This document shows positions 60,485 to 64,000 of a stretch of DNA of 64,000 nucleotides, piece after piece; positions within the stretch are counted from its first letter, which is position 1, and each line of letters opens with the position of its first letter. Position numbers and translations under genes: made by a program. Location: positions 496,001 to 560,000 of the forward strand of contig CAVRIA010000004.1 of assembly GCA_963721115.1 (NCBI GenBank), written 5' to 3'. The notes below the pieces were generated by a model. The model was not told where the DNA came from. It ran no database searches and was given only the letters and a program-made list of their open reading frames with translations. The stretch comes from CAVRIA01 sp963721115. GTDB lineage: Bacteria > Desulfobacterota > Binatia > HRBIN30 > CADEER01.

Positions 60485-60663
60485 GCGATGTGTTTCCGTC
60501 ACGCAAGGGTGCGGCGCGACACTCGAGGCACGAAAGTCGAGATGTCAGAATGACTGTCAATCGGCTATCGGCCCTGCCGCCGACGCGTCGGAGGTCCGAA
60601 AATCTGCCGAGCGAACTCCTCCCCCCAGCCGCTTCCAAGCTGATGCGGTCGACCTGAGCGGTC

Positions 60664-62193
60664 CTACGGCTGCGACATAGTTCTGCTTCGACGCGCCTTG
60701 TCCGCCAGCGCCGTCTCCAGGTTCCGACGCCATGCGGCGTAGTTGGGGCGTTGCTTCACGGCGAAGGAGAAATGCGGGATGGCCTCGTCCAGCCTACCTT
60801 GTTGGGCCAACAGGACCCCGAGATTGTTGTGGATCTGCGCGTCGGAGGGGTCGATCGCGAGTGCCGCGTCGAGACGCTCGATCGCCTCGCCATATCGGCC
60901 TTGTCGAATCAGTTCCGTGGCGTAGGCATTCTGGGTGTCCGGAGAGTTGGGCGCGAGCGACAGCATGTGTCGATCGAGTGTCTCGGTGTCTCGCCAGCGC
61001 GTGTAGTAGCTACGGGTGCCCCAAATCTCCAACGCGGCGACCGCCGCCACGGCAAGGCACAGAGCCGCGGTCCCGGACCGTCCTCCCCACCGCGACCGCA
61101 TCTTCTCCAGCAGCCACAGCAACAGCGACGCCAGACCCATCAGCAGCCCCGCCGCCGGTATGTAGGCGTAGTCGTCCGAGGTCGCCACCGTGGCGAATCC
61201 GATGATCCCCGTCGTCGGCAGCACGGCCACGAAGAAGAAGGCCCACGACGCGAGTGGCGCCAGCGTCCAGCGCAACACCCACACCAGTCCGCCGATCAGC
61301 ACCACAGTGGCGGCAACGCTTCCCGCGACAGCCGGATTGGAGAGGCTCATCGGCTGCGGAAGCGGATAGTGCGGCGTCAAATTCACCGGCCACAGAAGCT
61401 TGCGCAAATAGAAGATCAAGTCGTGGCTCAACACGATGGGAACCCAATCCGGTGGCTTGGCCACGGGCATTTCCACGCCGAAGCCCGCTCTCTGCGAGTA
61501 GACCGTGATGACCGCGGAGGCGACGGCGATGGCGAAGAACGGGATCTTCTCCAGGAGCGCCGTGCGACCGAAGCGGCGCAGCGGCCACCAGTCCATCAGC
61601 AACAAGCAGAGCGGTAGCGGCGTACTGATGGGTTTGGCCATCAGCGCCAGCACGAATGACCCGAGTGCGCCCCCGTAGAGCCACCATCCCTGCCGCTGGG
61701 TGTAGCGCACGTACAGTACCAGGCACGTGAAAGCGAAGAACGCCGACAACAGCGTCTTGCGTTCGCTCAGCCAGGAAATCGGCTCGACCGTCATGGGATG
61801 CACACCGAAAACCAGCCCCGCCATCGCCGCCACCAGGACGTTGCCGAAGAGCAGATACATCAGCACCGTCAGCAGCGCCGTGTTCGCAACGTGCAGGGTC
61901 AGACTCGTGCGGTGGAAGATAGGGAAGATCCGCTCCGGCGGGGCGTCGGCCGGCGTTTGCGCGTAGTCCAGCATCAGCGAGATCATCGTCAGCGGCTGGT
62001 AGTACCCGCCCACGGTCGACGGTTGCAGGACCTCCGTCAGAAAGCGCCGTGCGGAATCCCACGAAGGATTCTCGACCAGTGGGTTCTGGAGCACATACTC
62101 GCGGTCGTCGAAGCACTCCGCACGCGACGACAGCGCCGGCCAATGCGTGGCCGAAACCGCGATGGCGACCAGAACGATCACCCCGGCCAGCAT
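60664..62193 (-). CDS. Polytopic membrane protein with C-terminal TPRs (TMTC/DUF1736-like)
   Basis: 509 residues from ATG 62193 (GCAGGAGAAACG upstream). About 10-12 membrane helices with an early luminal D-D-R-E-Y-V motif (AECFDDREYVLQNPLV; acidic Asp pair as in GT-C glycosyltransferases), YYQPLTMISLMLDY, HVANTALLTVLMYLL, VHPMTVEPISWLSERKTLLSAFF. Then TPR repeats (YATELIRQGRYGEAIERLDAALAIDPSDAQIHNNLGVLLAQQGRLDEAIPHF). This matches the TMTC O-mannosyltransferase-like family found in bacteria as well as animals. It probably transfers sugar from a lipid-linked donor to exported proteins; inferred. Confidence 0.8.
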   Translation of the reverse strand: MLAGVIVLVAIAVSATHWPALSSRAECFDDREYVLQNPLVENPSWDSARRFLTEVLQPSTVGGYYQPLTMISLMLDYAQTPADAPPERIFPIFHRTSLTLHVANTALLTVLMYLLFGNVLVAAMAGLVFGVHPMTVEPISWLSERKTLLSAFFAFTCLVLYVRYTQRQGWWLYGGALGSFVLALMAKPISTPLPLCLLLMDWWPLRRFGRTALLEKIPFFAIAVASAVITVYSQRAGFGVEMPVAKPPDWVPIVLSHDLIFYLRKLLWPVNLTPHYPLPQPMSLSNPAVAGSVAATVVLIGGLVWVLRWTLAPLASWAFFFVAVLPTTGIIGFATVATSDDYAYIPAAGLLMGLASLLLWLLEKMRSRWGGRSGTAALCLAVAAVAALEIWGTRSYYTRWRDTETLDRHMLSLAPNSPDTQNAYATELIRQGRYGEAIERLDAALAIDPSDAQIHNNLGVLLAQQGRLDEAIPHFSFAVKQRPNYAAWRRNLETALADKARRSRTMSQP

Positions 62194-62380
62194 TCCCGCG
62201 TTTCTCCTGCTCGGGACGCCAGCCGAGGCTGCGGGCAAAGCGCGCAATTCCGAGCCGGAGACTGGCCTGCGTCTTCTTCGGGGCCTGGCACGGGGAGGGG
62301 TCACGCCGTTTGCTCTTGCTCCGTCCGGCGCCGAGTGTGCCTCACAACGCGCCTCCAGGGAAGCAGAGAGAGCGGATCCG

Positions 62381-62767
62381 TCAGCGGAGCGCGATCTCGA
62401 GATACGCCCGCCGCCCGTAGCGCCCGAAAAGGCGCGAGCCGGCGTCGAGCAGCCACATCTGCCAGCCGTATTTCTTGTCAAGCGCGCGGTGGGCGCGCTC
62501 GACGAGCCTGCGGTCGCCGACGATGCGCGCCGTGCCCTCGATCCACTTTCCCTTGACGCGCCCGCGGACGTCGCAGGGCGCCACCCGCACCCGCTTGGTG
62601 GCGCGGATGCGCTTGACCTTGGCCGACGTGCCGTCCGTCACGACGTAGAGCCTGTCGTCCAGCCGCGCCACCCAGACCGGAGTCTCGACCGACTTTCCGT
62701 TTCTGCGGAACGTCGCCAGGTTGACGTAGGTCTCCTGCCCGAGCTGTTCGATCGTCGCGCCGGCCAT
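62381..62767 (-). CDS. PPOX-class F420-dependent oxidoreductase-like protein
   Basis: 128 residues from ATG 62767: TIEQLGQETYVNLATFRRNGKSVETPVWVARLDDRLYVVTDGTSAKVKRIRATKRVRVAPCDVRGRVKGKWIEGTARIV. It is the split beta-barrel (PNPOx-like) fold with the motifs of the Rv1155/PPOX-type F420 binders (TPVW, S-A-K-V-K-R-I). Probably reduces or binds an F420- or flavin-linked substrate. It supports F420 use by the host, as does the LLM oxidoreductase. Confidence 0.85.
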   Translation of the reverse strand: MAGATIEQLGQETYVNLATFRRNGKSVETPVWVARLDDRLYVVTDGTSAKVKRIRATKRVRVAPCDVRGRVKGKWIEGTARIVGDRRLVERAHRALDKKYGWQMWLLDAGSRLFGRYGRRAYLEIALR

Positions 62768-62904
62768 CGTCGAGAAATAGGCCGGGCGAGCCGGAAAGGA
62801 AAGAGAACAGGGACCCGCTTCGATCTTCGAGGTGCCTGGTAGGGACGATGCAGGCGGGGGACGGCGGCCTTGGAGCGGGTCGACCAACTCGCCCTACGTC
62901 TCGA

Positions 62905-62995
62905 AAAGGGTCGGGCAGGATCCCTCGACGAACGACTGGTGCCCACGCTATTGCCTCGCTGCAGGGCGAGCCGTCGAGAGGATCCTGCCATCGAG
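62905..62995. terminator. Inverted repeat upstream of the GH3 gene
   Basis: GGCAGGATCCCTCGACGA (62916-62933) pairs with CGTCGAGAGGATCCTGCC (62972-62989). It may terminate transcription toward the GH3 gene or belong to a leader; there is no U-run on the plus strand. Confidence 0.4.
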
Positions 62996-63012
62996 AAGGA
63001 GAGAGGTCGATC

Positions 63013-64000
63013 ATGAGCCGATTTTCATGGATGAGACTGCTGGTCGTCGCCGTGACAGCGACCGTGCTCGCGTCTTGCGGTGGAGATTCTTCAGGCCGTG
63101 CGCCCTCCGCGACGCCGACCGGCACAGCGACGCCCAGCAGTACCCCGACCCACACACCGGCTTCCACCCGGACGCCGACCACCACACCGACGGCCAGCAA
63201 CACGCCGACCGACACGCTGACGCCGACCATCACGCCGACCAGTACTCCGGACGCGGTCGAGCGCGCGAACGAGCTTCTCGCCCAGCTGACGCAGGAGGAG
63301 AAGATCTCGCTGGCCGCCGGCGACGCCGACGGACTGCCGCGTCTCGACGTCCCGCCGCTGGTTGCCAGCGACGGTCCGAACGGCGTTGGCCACGGGGCCA
63401 CCGACGTCACCGCGTTTCCCAACGCCCAGGTGCTCGCCGCGAGCTGGGATTCCGCTCTCGCCAGGCGTTTCGGCGAAGCACTCGGCGCCGAGGCTTCGGG
63501 CAAAGGGATCAACCTCCTTTTCGCCCCGACGGTCAACATCCTGCGCACACCGTACTGGGGGCGCGCGGCCGAGACCTTTGGCGAGGATCCATACGTCGCC
63601 GGGCAGATCGTCGCCGCGGAAATCGGCGGCATGCAGAGCCATCCCGTGATCGCCCAGGTCAAGCATTTCGCGGCGAACAATCAGGAGATCGGGCGCTTCG
63701 GCAATCCGCTGGGGACACCGCCGCTGTCGCCCGCCATCGACGTCGTGGTGCCCGAGCGCGCGCTCCAGGAGATCTACTTCCCCGCCTTCAAGGCGGCGGT
63801 GCAGCAGGGGCATGCCGGGTCGGTGATGTGCGCGTATCCGCGCATCAACGGCGTCTACGCGTGCCAGAACCCGTCCCTGCTGGGGGCTCTGAAAGACGAC
63901 TGGGGCTTCCTCGGGTTCGTCGGGCCCGATTCCACGCTCGCCGTCCGCGACACGCTGGCCGCGGCCAACGCGGGCACCGACAATTTCCTGCTCGGCGGGA
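63013..64000 (+). CDS. Glycoside hydrolase family 3 lipoprotein, 3' partial
   Basis: From ATG 63013 (GAAGGAGAGAGGTCGATC upstream): signal peptide with lipobox LLVVAVTATVLASC, a Thr/Pro-rich linker (about residues 35-80, TPT repeats), then a GH3 (beta-glucosidase-like) domain: ELLAQLTQEEKISLAAGD, LVASDGPNGVGH, SWDSALARRFGEALGAEASGKGINLLFAPTVNILRTPYWGRAAETFGEDPYVAG, HPVIAQVKHFAANNQE, VPERALQEIYFPAFKAAVQQG and SVMCAYPRINGVYACQNP. The region of the catalytic Asp reads GFVGPDSTLAVRD. Open to the window end. Probably hydrolyses a beta-glycoside outside the cell. Confidence 0.9.
   Translation, partial: MSRFSWMRLLVVAVTATVLASCGGDSSGRAPSATPTGTATPSSTPTHTPASTRTPTTTPTASNTPTDTLTPTITPTSTPDAVERANELLAQLTQEEKISLAAGDADGLPRLDVPPLVASDGPNGVGHGATDVTAFPNAQVLAASWDSALARRFGEALGAEASGKGINLLFAPTVNILRTPYWGRAAETFGEDPYVAGQIVAAEIGGMQSHPVIAQVKHFAANNQEIGRFGNPLGTPPLSPAIDVVVPERALQEIYFPAFKAAVQQGHAGSVMCAYPRINGVYACQNPSLLGALKDDWGFLGFVGPDSTLAVRDTLAAANAGTDNFLLGG

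Overview
The window is GC-rich chromosomal DNA from an uncultured bacterium. Class III CoA-transferases, F420-type enzymes, a thiolase-like/DUF35 pair, an RecBCD operon, a pentameric ligand-gated channel and Thr-Pro-rich lipoproteins together suggest a deltaproteobacterium-like lineage, possibly Candidatus Binatota (Desulfobacterota_B). That placement is inference: there is no rRNA gene here. Many genes carry single-base frame changes without in-frame stops (recC, recB, recD, a sulfatase-like gene, an adenylation gene, an NAD-dependent reductase). These could be assembly indels, so broken genes must be read with care.

Layout. 1-6.8 kb: recC-recB-recD. 6.8-9.9 kb: a thiolase-like/DUF35 pair and an alkaline-phosphatase-superfamily hydrolase. 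10-17.2 kb: the most interesting metabolic locus, made of an MBOAT-SGNH fusion, a carrier protein, a prolyl-type adenylation enzyme, a PltE-like flavin dehydrogenase and a convergent PltA-like flavin halogenase. This looks like a (chloro)pyrrolyl-carrier pathway joined to a Dlt-like membrane acyltransferase. 17.4-33.6 kb: CoA and lipid metabolism (LLM oxidoreductase, reductase, CoA-transferase, SDR, acyl-CoA ligase, TesB), a caspase-like lipoprotein, MscL, a sensor kinase, a phasin-like protein, tRNA-Val and a decayed methyltransferase.

33.8-38 kb: two tandem small paralogues, tmRNA (ssrA), a palindrome array with a GIY-YIG nuclease immediately downstream of tmRNA, and a remarkable TIR-transmembrane-tetraheme cytochrome protein. 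38-53.4 kb: an accessory island of toxin-antitoxin modules (YefM/YoeB, PIN, HicBA, two near-identical VapBC copies of which one is split by a 2.2 kb replacement carrying a further PIN module, HigBA), gene remnants and orphan genes. 54-64 kb: secreted or envelope proteins (Cys-rich protein, DUF3455, repeat protein, pLGIC, GFA enzyme, TMTC-like membrane protein, F420/PPOX enzyme) and the 5' part of a GH3 glycosidase lipoprotein.

A second theme is an unusually rich intergenic repeat population: (i) GCCTGA/GCCTCA fold-back elements with a conserved TGAAACTC end; (ii) octamer microsatellites lying in opposite orientation on either side of single genes; (iii) REPIN-like elements with a shared CTTCGACNAGCTC core but interchangeable outer arms; (iv) hairpins bounded by GGGACGTAG/CTACGTCCC. 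No transposase that could mobilise them is present in the window.
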